64,000 bases of DNA, taken from the NCBI GenBank assembly GCA_037951105.1, contig JBAMJV010008045.1:28192-92191 (forward strand), given 5' to 3'. The notes under the pieces were generated by a model. The model saw only the letters and a program-made list of their open reading frames with translations, had not been told where the DNA came from and did not search any database. The stretch comes from Echinarachnius parma (Eukaryota; Echinodermata; Echinoidea; Clypeasteroida; Echinarachniidae). Shown piece by piece: positions 54,937-64,000 of the stretch (the first letter of the stretch is position 1; each line of letters begins with the position of its first letter). The position numbers were made by a program, and so were the translations under genes.

Positions 54937-56292
54937 TGGTGTCAGCGCCGACACATAAATAAATTTTGACAAAATAAACGTTTTTATCAATTGAATTTTT
55001 CCCATTAAAGTTAAATCTCTTTGTTTCCACCACGATAGCAACTTTTTAATTTTACCCAAAATATCCTTATAATTTGTCCTTTCCTGAACTTCAACATCTA
55101 AAGAAAAATAAATACCCAAAATCGTCACTATTTGTACTATTTTACCAAATGGAAGAGCAATATCTTTATTTTGAGAAGGGCCTAACAATAATATGAAAGT
55201 TTTTTCTTTATTAATTTTTAATCCAGAATTTCTAGCAAAACTCTCAAACAATTTCTCCACCCTTTTAAATGATTTGGAGTCCCGAATAAAAAGAGTCATA
55301 TCGTCTGCATAAAGAATTTGTTTTATTTGTACGTTATTAAAACGTGAATCCTTGAATTTGAGGGTCTTTATATTTTTAACGAACTAAAATTGCAATACAA
55401 AGTATAAACAAATATGGGGACAGGGGGTCCCCCTGCCTTACACCCCTCTTAATATTAAAGTATCCAGTAGATGAGCCCCCATTAAAAACACAACTTTGAG
55501 CATTATTATAAATAGTCTCCACCCATCTACAAAATGACGGTCCAAAACCAAATGTTATTAAAACCTTCTGCAAAAAAGTATGTGAAACTGAATCAAAAGC
55601 CTTTTTAAAATCAATTATCATCATATATCCAGGTATTTTATTGACTGATGTATGATGAATTATATCATCTATCATTCTTATTGCTTCACCTATATTTCGA
55701 TCTTTTAAATATCCCACCTGGTTGACAGAAATTATATCATTTAAAACTGTTTTAATCCTTATTGAAAGCACTTTAGTTAAAATGTTGTAGTCTACATTCA
55801 ATAAAGATATTGGTCTATAATTATTTATAAATAGGGGTCTTTTCCTTCTTTATGAATTAAACTTATAACTGCCTGTTTTTGTGACGAAGATAGCTCCCTT
55901 TTTTCGAAAGCTAACTTTAAAGAGTTTACTACAAAATTTCCTATTAGTGGCAAAAACTGTATATAAAATTCCACACTTAAACCATCGTTTCCCGGTGATG
56001 TATTACATGCCATTTCTTTTATAGCTGCCAAACATTCTCCGTTAGTTATTTTTCCTTCACACAATAAACTCAAATCTAAATTTAATTTTAGCAAGTCCTG
56101 AAAAAAATCATCCACAAAGTGAATTTCCTCCTCTGATTGAGCATATAGCTTACTATAAAACATAGATATTTCTTGCATAATATTTTTTTGATCAAAACAA
56201 ATATTTTCATTTATATAAAGTTTACTAATTAATGTTTTCTTGTTATTAAACTTCATTAATTGAGTAAATATCCAGTGTCTTTTTCTCCACAT
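54937..56292 (-). pseudogene. L1/Tx1-like LINE, reverse transcriptase
   Basis: Minus strand, in order: frame 56,292-55,825 with SKLYINENICFDQKNIMQEI, NTSPGNDGLSVEFYIQF and SSSQKQAVISLIHKEGKD; frame 55,801-55,376 with NVDYNILTKVLSIRIKTVLN, MMIIDFKKAFDSVSH (first catalytic Asp) and RGVRQGDPLSPYLFI; frame 55,299-54,937, preceded by QILYADDMTLFI (catalytic YADD, about 55,305), with NSGLKINKEKTFILLLG and WWKQRDLTLMGKIQLIKTF. Frameshifts lie near 55,810 and 55,370. The protein continues at 49,671 after the TIR insertion. It is clearly different in sequence from the LINE at 17-28 kb, though of the same clade. Confidence 0.92.
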
Positions 56293-56578
56293 TCATAGTG
56301 TGAAGCTCTAGAGCGAATTTTAATACCTTCATTAATATAATTATAACAATCCTGTAATTCTTTTTATTTTCGTTTCAAGTCATCAACTTTTCCCTGGTCT
56401 ATCCCATTCGACATTCATTTTACAACTTAAAAATATCCTCTTCCAAATTGTCCAATTTTTTGTTTTCGTTGTTTTGCCTTTCCTTTGAATATTTTCTACT
56501 GACATTTCTAATTTTTATTTTCAAAAAATCCCATAAAACTCTTTTATCTTCTATTTCTATTCGAAATTCATCTTTTAA

Positions 56579-57420
56579 TTAAATAATTTCCTCTTTAATA
56601 CAATTAATATATTCAATATCTTGACATAAACTATTATTCAATTTCCAATAGGATCTTTGAAACTTAAATGAATTAATTAACTTATCATAAAATTGCAGCT
56701 GAATGGCTGAATGATCCGGAGCCATAGAAGGAATTATATCACACTTAAATACTACCTGTTCTATTTGCTTAGAAACCAACCAATAATCTAATCTACTTTG
56801 CATAAATGGATTAATTTGCCTATACGTAAACTGTTTCTTTAATCCATTTCGTACCCTCCAAATATCCAGCAATTCAAATCTATCTAAAAATTGTTCAAAT
56901 AGAATATGAAATCTAGACTGAACGTTGTGTCTACTATTTCCAAAATAATCTAAATCTTTATTTAAAATAATATTAAAATCTCCTCCAATAATTTTTGCAT
57001 CATTTTCTTTATTAATGTTCCTTATTAATTTTTCAAAATTTACTAACAAAATCAATCTTCTCTAATTCTCTTCCTCTTCCTGGCAAATAAACATTAGCAA
57101 TTATCAATTTCATCCCCTGAATGATGCATTCCATTATAACATATCTACCATTATCATCTGAGATAACATTTAAAACCTGAATATCTAATTTATAGTCTAT
57201 CAAAATAAACACCCCTTTACTATGGTTTGTCCCATGTTCCATGGCAATTTCCAAGTCTCCTCAACTGCAATTGTACTGTATGTTTCTTGTAAAAAAACAA
57301 TATCTACTCCTTTATCTTTACACCATATACAAATTTTGTCCCTCTTTGATTTTTCTCGGATTCCATTAATAATTATTGAAAGAAAGAAAATTACATCTGA
57401 TATAACTATCTTTTCCCTCC
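56579..57420 (-). pseudogene. L1/Tx1-like LINE, APE endonuclease
   Basis: Minus strand: NGIREKSKRDKICIWCKDKG, then VDIVFLQETYST (catalytic Glu, about 57,290), EHGTNHSKGVFILI and LIIANVYLP (frame 57,254-57,033); then frame 57,055-56,579 with KIIGGDFNIILN (catalytic Asp/Asn), SRLDYWLVS and MAPDHSAIQLQF (catalytic His). All main endonuclease motifs are seen, with a frameshift near 57,045. The first exon-like start is unclear, since no ATG is evident above 57,400. Confidence 0.92.
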
Positions 57421-58082
57421 ATAACTAAATATTAACATACAAATATTCATGCATTATTTTCTCCATACATCAAATTCTAAGACACGGGCTAACAAGAGCA
57501 GGATCAAGAATATATAAAATACTCCAAAAGCTGACATATTGGTCGAGGTCCCCAACAAGATAGGCAATGCAATCAACATCACACACACACCCACACACAA
57601 CAGACACAGTAACTGAACTAAACTAAATTGTAAGATATATACACTAAACATTGCTCCTCGTTGAGGGTTCTACGACAAAAGCAATTTAAAAAAGTGTACC
57701 AAACACCAAAAACAAAACAAAAAACATTTCCGCTACTCCCCCCCCCCCCCCTCCTCGATCCCCCAACCCACCCCGCCCACTCCCCAGCCAGATCAGTCCT
57801 ATATATTCCAACACGGCTCCTAGCCTGTACGAGGCAAACTACCTACATACGCTATTAATATCAACCATAACATACTTGTACCAACACTGTCTTAACAAAA
57901 CACAATAGAACCTTAACCCGTTACGTAACATTCAATAGCTAATACGCAAGGCTATCCACGGGGGGAAAAACACCCTCCAAATCTTGTGAGGATTTCCTCA
58001 CAATAGCATCACATGTCCAAATACCATCCTAACACAGATTTTCAATTTCAAAAGCATGAAAGTAAAAACCTTTACCCGTTAA
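57421..58082. other. no gene; possible LINE 5' UTR
   Basis: No ORF1 is recognised. A short CA run lies at 57,578-57,602 and a C run at 57,739-57,750. On the minus strand this is directly upstream of the endonuclease, so it may be 5' UTR. 57,925-58,075 is repeated at 58,939-59,115. Confidence 0.4.
57925..58075. repeat. direct repeat, left copy
   Basis: AGCTAATACGCAAG, TGTGAGGATTTCCTCACAAT and CAAATACCATCCTA return at 58,939-59,115 as AGCTATTACGCAAG, ATGAGGATTTGCTCACAATA and CAAATACCATCTTA. The pair brackets the fold-back at 58,083-58,937. It may be two tandem units, one of them invaded. Confidence 0.7.
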
Positions 58083-58937
58083 AGGCTGGTCACAAAGACG
58101 CGGACCCCGCGCGACCAACCCACGAATGCGGCACGCAGCGGCCGAATCCATGGCAAGCCGCCTTAATCCCCAAAAGGCCAGGCCTGCCCCCGGACGCAGA
58201 GCGGTCAATCGCCATAAAAACGTGCCACACACGCTAATGCTACGGTCACAATGGTCCGGGCGCCGTACGATTTTTCCCCCTACGGCGAATTTTCTACGAT
58301 TTTGGGAAATAGTGATATCGTACGATGTATGTGGTATTTTAGAGTAGCAGTCACATATTCTCCGGGCCCCGTACGATGACCTTTGTCTTAAAATAAAACT
58401 AAATCGCATGGCCCCGTGAACACAAACTAAGTGCCCGTACGGGGTGCCTTACGGTACTCTTACGGTGACTCCACGGTACCCGCACGATTTGAGTGGCCAA
58501 ATAGTGATGTCAGTCTCAAAATCGTACAAATTCGAAAAAAAGGCTGCGATGTCAGTGCTGTGCCCGTGCGATGCCCTTGTGGTGCCCGTGCAATGCTCTC
58601 TACGATGTGTCTTAGGGCTTACGGCAAGTACAAAATCGTACGATGTATTTTTTGTTTTAACTCCGCGTTAAACAAATTGTTGACATCGTACGGCGAGGAA
58701 AAATGCAACGGCGACCGTACGATAGCCACGGCACCCGTGCGAACGCCGCAAGATTCCCGCAAGATTTTACCTAAAAGTGGCATCGTACGGGGCGCCGTAG
58801 CCCAAATCGGACCATTTGTGACCGTAACATTAGCGAAGCGCATAGAACACAATAATTTCCTGCATGGATTCGCACCACTGCGCACGGCACTCGCGGGCAC
58901 AGCCGCGCGGAATCGCGCCAATGCGACCACCCCTTAT
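58083..58937. mobile_element. CG-rich fold-back element, GGCTGGTCAC ends
   Basis: The left end AAAGGCTGGTCAC is the near mirror of GCGACCACCCCTT at about 58,922-58,935. Further inverted pairs are GCCGAATCCATGG (58,141) with GCATGGATTCG (58,862), and CGCTAATGCTACGGTCACAA (58,229) with TTTGTGACCGTAACATTAGC (58,814). The middle is dense in CGTACG/TACGG words. The open frame of 169 codons at 58,431-58,940 comes from this repeat composition and is not a protein. GC content is well above the neighbouring DNA. Confidence 0.75.
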
Positions 58938-58938
58938 T

Positions 58939-59115
58939 AGTAACGTTCCATAGCTATTACGCAAGACTACGCACATGAAAACCCTGAGACCCTATCTCCC
59001 CCAATCATAAACAATGCAGAGTAGAATGCAACTTCATCCGAATCTCATGAGGATTTGCTCACAATAGCTTCTCATGTACAAATACCATCTTACCGACCTA
59101 CTTTCAATTTAATAA
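58939..59115. repeat. direct repeat, right copy
   Basis: Partner of 57,925-58,075, with an extra segment of about 40 bases in the middle (CCCTGAGACCCTATCTCCCC). Confidence 0.7.
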
Positions 59116-59446
59116 AAGCCCAACTTATCTATTTTCATCCCCATAGTAATTTTTATCTGCTAGACAAACCCAAAGTGTCTTTAATGAAGAACTCAGCTCC
59201 AATAAAAGAAAAGACACCAAATCCACCTTCCTTGAAAAATTAAGTTGACGATATCAATACTAAACTAGATTTTGAATTCGTCACTTTTGACGAATTAAGG
59301 TTATACATATCGAATTCTTATGATAAAAGCATTATTCGAAAAAATAACTACTCAATCATCATATAAATAATATCACATATTCCACCCCCCCCCCCCCCCC
59401 CCTAATAAAAGTAAAAAAGAAGAAAAAAGAAATTACAAACATATTA

Positions 59447-59510
59447 TCTTGGATTCGAACCCACGACCCTTAGATCTTGCGTCACAACTTGTTCCACGAG
59501 ACCAACATTA
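59447..59510 (-). repeat. tRNA-like sequence (SINE head)
   Basis: On the minus strand, TGGTCTCGTGGAACAAG resembles an A box and GGGTTCGAATCC is a perfect B box, about 45 bases apart, as in a tRNA or a tRNA-derived SINE promoter. Stems were not convincing, so I do not call a functional tRNA. Confidence 0.55.
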
Positions 59511-61354
59511 GATCTCTTAACGAAAATCGGAAATCGGGAACGATATATCAGTGATTGCCACACTGCATTTGTCATTGTAACAGTGAATTATTTGACTCTT
59601 GAACCTAATTTACAATATCCTTAACGCCATTTTCATAATCCGATCTTATCTTATGAAAATTGTTCCTTTCATTATAACCTACATGTGTGCTGAATTTCAT
59701 GTCCGCGGCGTACGTGGTTATTGAGTATTCATGCTTGATTTATTTGACCTTTAACGGTAAATATGACAATGAAATATGCATTTTCGCGATTTGGTGTTTA
59801 CTTATGAAATAATGGGCTTGCAAATCCCTATCTACATGCGAAATCTCAAATTGATAGCATGATTCCTTCAGCAGTTATATGTCGATAATATACGTTTTGG
59901 CTAACCCTCAATTTGTAACAGATTTGAACTCTTATTTCCAATCAAACAATTCATCAGGATCCATTGAACAAAACTAAATGGTGTGAATGGATTGCGAATT
60001 GAGCAGAACATCAGCTACGATATATCAACATTTGGGAGTACATTGATGGAGAATAAGTGAGATATGGTCAAAAGTACACTGTCATCGATTTCAACATTGA
60101 TTGAAATTGAGTAAAATTCGCATTTTCAACTTTAACCGTCAATACGATGACTTTATAACATTTACTCGGCATAAATGAGGTATGAATTCGTATCTACAAC
60201 TCATAATCTATCCGAATATTAAAAGAAAATTGGGTGTTTGTGGACTTTTTAAAAAGTTATGGCCGAATAAAAAAAAGTATGTGTTTACCATATTTTGCCA
60301 ATTTGCTTGCGCGCGTAATTTTGACTTTGACGCGCGCGTACTCCGTTATTATGAGTCAACAATGACTCAAATTGATAGGGTGTGTTGAGGGATCTATAAG
60401 GAATGGAAAACATGTGAAAACACGACAATTTTACTATTAATTCGCGTTACGCGCGCAAATACGCGCGCGCCGACGCGCACAAGCGGAATTTTTTGAAACG
60501 CTTAAAATTGTCTGAAACATATAGTAAATTACTCGAGTTGAGGTTTTGAGCATTTTTTGACATTTTTTTTCATTTGACGTACGCGTACGCGCGCGTCTCC
60601 GAGTGTAATTGTACGCGCATGAGCTTAAAAGATGACCATTGACCTGATTAATGTTAATGCGAAATTTGAATTGAAATAGATATTTCATGACTGAGATATG
60701 ATGATTATTAACATTTGACAAAATGGCGTCCTGATGACGTCACAGTCATGTGACGTCACTGAAAAAGTGGGCAGTTCTAAGTTCGAACATGATCTATCAT
60801 CATGTGAAGATTCATGATATTTGATTAATCTGATCTTGAAATATGCGACGCACAAAATAAGGAAGAATAAATAATAAATAATAAAAATTCGAACGAAATC
60901 AATAGGTTTATAACATATGTATATTGTATAACCTAATAATAATACAAATCTTGACGAAATCAATAGGTTATACATATGTATATGTTATAACCTAATAAAC
61001 TACGTAATTATCTAAAAAAAATAAATAAATAAAAAAAAAAAATTGTAGGCCAAATTACACAGCGAGAATCAACATTTGGAAAGTTCCATTTTCACAAACC
61101 AAAAGCATGTTAGAGAAAGTGAAATTAGCGTCTTCCGGAGCTAAGTTCTTAAAATACATTTTAATTATTTCAATCATTTCATGCCCTCCAAATTTCCACT
61201 ATTACATAGGAGAAGGGGGAAAAAAATACATCCTGGCATATACCAGGGCAGTACTCCATTATTCGAGGTTGGGCACAAACTATCATGTTTTTCTTTTCCT
61301 CTCCTTTCTCCTTCCTTACAAAGTAATTTTTTAATAACGTTTTATTCTATTACT
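59511..61354. other. no gene; CGCG-rich and short palindromic repeats
   Basis: No coding sequence is recognised. GCGCGCG-containing words cluster at 60,308-60,345, 60,443-60,480 and 60,580-60,620 in otherwise AT-rich DNA, suggesting a decayed repeat family. 60,893-61,001 holds two copies (period about 60) of a palindromic AATAGGTTATA-CATATGTATA-TATAACCTA motif. This part may still belong to the 13.4-kb insertion. Confidence 0.45.
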
Positions 61355-61763
61355 ATCATGTTATCATTCAAAAAGAGCCGTTAAAACGTAAGAGGGGCGC
61401 TCTCTAAACACTCATCGGTTTCAACTATTTTAAAAAAAATATTGTGCATGTGATGTTTTGTTGAAATAGTGATTAGATAGAGAAATAACCAACAACTATT
61501 TAAATACCTATTTTGTAACTTTTTGAAAAGAGGAAGCATTTTTTTGAATTTTTAACGGCTGGTTCAAAATTCTCTAATAAACCTGGGGCCCCAGGTTTAT
61601 TACAAATTGGTATATTTATGGATATTTCAGCCGTCTCTGAACTGATTTTGATCAAACAAAGATGATTTTATTATTTAAATATTATGCTCTTTCAAATTTT
61701 ACACTCAGTTTTTCATTACCTCACAAAAAAAAGGACTCTACCAAAACTCAACTATCCCTTTAA
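61355..61763 (+). mobile_element. MITE-A, right piece of a split copy
   Basis: It starts ATCATGTTATCATTCAAAAA, exactly where the piece at 47,930-47,979 ends, and runs through CCTGGGGCCCCAGG to AACTCAACTATCCCTTTAA. Together the two pieces make one copy lacking the first 100 or so bases. Confidence 0.85.
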
Positions 61764-62479
61764 CAGTGCAATATAAGTTTCTCACCATTAGGTAAGGATT
61801 TCCTTGTATCTATGATTCCGCATAGTTGTATCCTATCATGTCTATTATTTATAATGTTTTTGCGAATTGTATTCATGTTAAAAACATCAGGTGTGATTTA
61901 TTATGGTGTTTCAGACCATTACCAAATTGTTATTGTTTAATATTATTTTGTGGATGTGTGATATGTATAATATTTGTATATTGTCAAATAATATAATAGA
62001 CAGAGATGATGTTCTCGATGACAATTATGACTATGTGTTGCCATGATTCCTTCCACTCCATGGTTACAAATCAAAATCTCATTTTCCATGTTAAACATAT
62101 CCAATTCAAATCAAGTCTGGGGTGATGTACAACTCCTGAATGCCGTTTTCTGTTTATTCTGATTAATAGTGTAAATACATTAAACACAAAAATGAGGGCG
62201 CTATTCACCAAGAAAAACACAGAAATACAATATAGAAATTTTGTCATTTTGGGCTATTCCACTTGACTCGTCACCTGTCTATCTATATAGATTCCGGAGG
62301 TAGTCTGTAAGTAAATATCATATTTGAAAAATAGTAACGATAATAACCATGATAACACATAATGAACATCAGATGTTGGTAGCATTGATTGATTTTAAGG
62401 AGTCAGGCACCTCCGATTGTTAAATGCTTGTTACAGGGTAAACGACGGCATGCAGTATTTTAATATAGGTTTTCCCATT
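61764..62479. other. no gene seen
   Basis: AT-rich sequence; no coding sequence, RNA gene or repeat family is recognised. Confidence 0.5.
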
Positions 62480-62740
62480 CATTTTAAACACTTTCGTCAT
62501 TCAATTTCATTAATTCGTCATTCAAATTCGTCCCGAGGAACCACCAGTGCGAAATCCCAACTTCAATTTCGTCTTTCGTCAATCAATTTCACACAATAGA
62601 TCACACAATTTAGTCATTAGTCACACATTTTCGTCAATTGCAAATCAAATTCGTCGGTCACAGTTGCTGAACACATAAAAACGAAAGCAATTTCGTCAAT
62701 TGGCAACCAATTTCATTAAAACTCTATTTAAATTCGTCGC
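62480..62740. repeat. degenerate ATTCGTC repeat
   Basis: TTCGTC occurs about ten times in 260 bases, often as AATTTCGTCAATTG or CATTCAATTTC, with irregular spacing. It is a decayed short tandem repeat. Confidence 0.55.
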
Positions 62741-62789
62741 ATGGTATAGCCTTATAAGCCTGTCTGTGTCATGACTATGTAGATGGTAT

Positions 62790-63060
62790 AGGTGGATAGA
62801 TGGGTATGTATGTGTGTGTATGTGTGTATGTATGTATGTGAGTGTGGCGTGTGTGTGTACATAATATTTAATATTTAATATTTAATATTGTTTAATATTA
62901 TTTCTACCGTATGTATGTCTTGAAAAAGAATGTAATGCAATTTGCTGTAAACGTGCCTTATGCGTGTTGTGTGTGCACACATGCATGTGTGCAAATGTAT
63001 GTGTGTTTGTAAGTATGTGCATATGTTTTGTGCGTGTGAGTTTGTTTTCGAGTGTATACA
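62790..63060 (+). repeat. GT-rich and TAATATT simple repeats
   Basis: Degenerate (GT)n runs at 62,800-62,850 and 62,960-63,065 lie around a (TAATATT)n stretch at 62,860-62,905. Confidence 0.85.
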
Positions 63061-63494
63061 TGTGTATGTTACCCCCTAACTGATTAATGTTACAATTAGC
63101 AGTTACATCAAGACAATCTTAATTATTAAAGTAAAGTTTAATAGGCCAGTACTCTTTTATTCTAATGATGGCCATTAACTTTTCGATTAGTCGAAAGTTA
63201 ATGCACACATTGTACTTTGATCTTGTTGGGAAATTGTTTTGATAACACTTATTCATTCTATTTCCTTTTATCTCCCTTTTCTCCGTTTTAATTTGCGTTG
63301 GTCTTCTTCCTGTACGTATTTTTTTTGTAAATGGTTGCATATAAAAAATAGTTAATAATGTTTAAATAATAGCCCAAAGTTAAAATTACACTACAAGAAG
63401 TAGGATATAGTGATGACAAGCTCTTACGAATGAAATTATATTTTGATAATCAAGTTGGAAATGAAAATATTTATTTTGGGGGATTGTCATTGAT

Positions 63495-63730
63495 AAGTTT
63501 TGTAGCATGAAAATGCATTTCAATGATGACTCCCTTCAATATCCCCTTCAATTTCCTCCCCCCATTTCGATCCTTATTTTGTGTCTATTTTGATTGTTTA
63601 AGGCCATTGATATTAAGTTTTGTAGCATGAAAATGCAATTAAATGTCTACTCCCTTTAATTATTTCCTCCAATTTCTCACCCCACTTCTAATTTTATTTT
63701 GTGTTTATTCGGATTGTTTATATGTCAACC
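63495..63730. repeat. 120-bp tandem duplication
   Basis: AAGTTTTGTAGCATGAAAAT starts at 63,495 and 63,615. Both copies carry TATTTTGTGT(C/T)TATT and GGATTGTTTA/GATTGTTTA, with moderate divergence. Confidence 0.8.
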
Positions 63731-64000
63731 TGGGGCCCTTTTCTATGTATTGTTTTTTAAATGAATGCAATTAGGAGGTATGCCCAAATTGTTTAAGCTG
63801 CAATGAATGTTCATTGTATAGGAGTGCAATTTAACTGTAAGGTTATTCTTGCTCTTTATTGCATGTTGTTTGTCCTGCTGGCCCACATGCTCGTTGAACT
63901 CCGTCAGCTTGCTTCTTGTCGTAAATTGTATTATTATTACCCTTGTAGGTAATATAGGTTTTTCCCGGTCAATTTCGCTATTTTCTCATGCAAAATTCAT
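63731..64000. other. no gene seen
   Basis: No recognisable features to the window end. Confidence 0.5.

Larger units (their letters stand above)
47980..61354. mobile_element. 13.4-kb nested insertion containing an L1-like LINE
   Basis: Inferred from the split MITE-A: its left piece ends GATC at 47,979 and its right piece starts ATCATGTTATC at 61,355, so ATC is a possible short target duplication. A 12-nt poly-T at 47,980-47,991 is the complement of the LINE poly-A tail. Removing the nested TIR element (49,674-54,934 and one TA) and the fold-back at 58,083-58,937 leaves about 7.25 kb, a plausible full length for an L1/Tx1-type element. The 57.4-61.35-kb part is not shown to be LINE. Confidence 0.6.

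Noticed and set aside
58431..58940. 169-codon plus-strand frame
   Set aside because: It lies within the CGTACG-rich fold-back element; low stop density comes from GC-rich repeat composition, and frames on the other strand are equally open.
61107..61384. Plus-strand frames of 67-75 codons
   Set aside because: No family features; the second runs into MITE-A sequence.

Overview
This is a 64-kb piece of a eukaryotic nuclear genome. I see no intact host gene, rRNA or functional tRNA. What is readable is transposable-element and repeat sequence: L1/Tx1-like, L2-like and CR1/Jockey-group non-LTR retrotransposons (all broken), many TIR and fold-back DNA elements without a transposase, expanded minisatellites, long GT/CA tracts and long C/G homopolymers. 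The mix fits a marine invertebrate, possibly an echinoderm, hemichordate or cephalochordate, but nothing here identifies the species.

Layout. 1-7.8 kb: MITE fragments, a 242-bp tandem repeat, long hairpins (3,467-3,784 and a perfect 50-bp palindrome at 4,371-4,420), a segment caught between 57-bp direct repeats (5,202-5,999), and TIR element Y (6,412-7,759). 7.8-32.1 kb: one unit present twice in tandem (7,823-20,395 and 20,396-32,078). The copies differ by separate insertions and a deletion, so each supplies the empty site for the other. Copy 1 alone holds a 4.55-kb TIR element packed with minisatellite (10,814-15,365). Copy 2 alone holds a 216-bp TA-flanked MITE (24,490-24,705), a LINE 3' fragment (29,129-29,984) and TIR element X (30,505-32,045). 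Both copies hold a TA-flanked TIR element carrying an L1-like LINE on the minus strand, which is truncated in copy 1.

32.5-41.6 kb: a frameshifted CR1/Jockey-group LINE (32,571-34,911), two copies of a TTAA-ended MITE (here MITE-A), each interrupted by another element, TACG-rich sequence, a tRNA-like sequence, C/G-tract repeats, and a 1.39-kb insertion flanked by a 10-bp direct repeat (40,200-41,592). 41.6-46.9 kb: an L2-like LINE on the plus strand with a 2A-like DVNPNPGP motif near its N-terminus, a 1.8-kb TA-flanked fold-back element in its 3' region and a (TAA)n tail. 47.9-61.8 kb: nested insertions. One MITE-A (halves at 47,930-47,979 and 61,355-61,763) is split by 13.4 kb containing a minus-strand L1-like LINE. 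That LINE is split by a 5.26-kb TA-flanked TIR element, which holds a complete second MITE-A, a short MITE and a LINE remnant. 61.8-64 kb: simple and degenerate tandem repeats.

Main result. Elements X and Y share an 11-bp TIR start (CTGCCGTCCCA), 4-bp target duplications and almost the same spacing of subterminal repeats, yet the repeated motif itself differs between them and is consistent within each. This looks like a non-autonomous transposon lineage whose binding-site motif changed at every position together. The TIR-bounded minisatellite element, with a precise empty site in the duplicate copy, is the second most useful observation. All coordinates and comparisons were made by eye; no alignment or database search was run.
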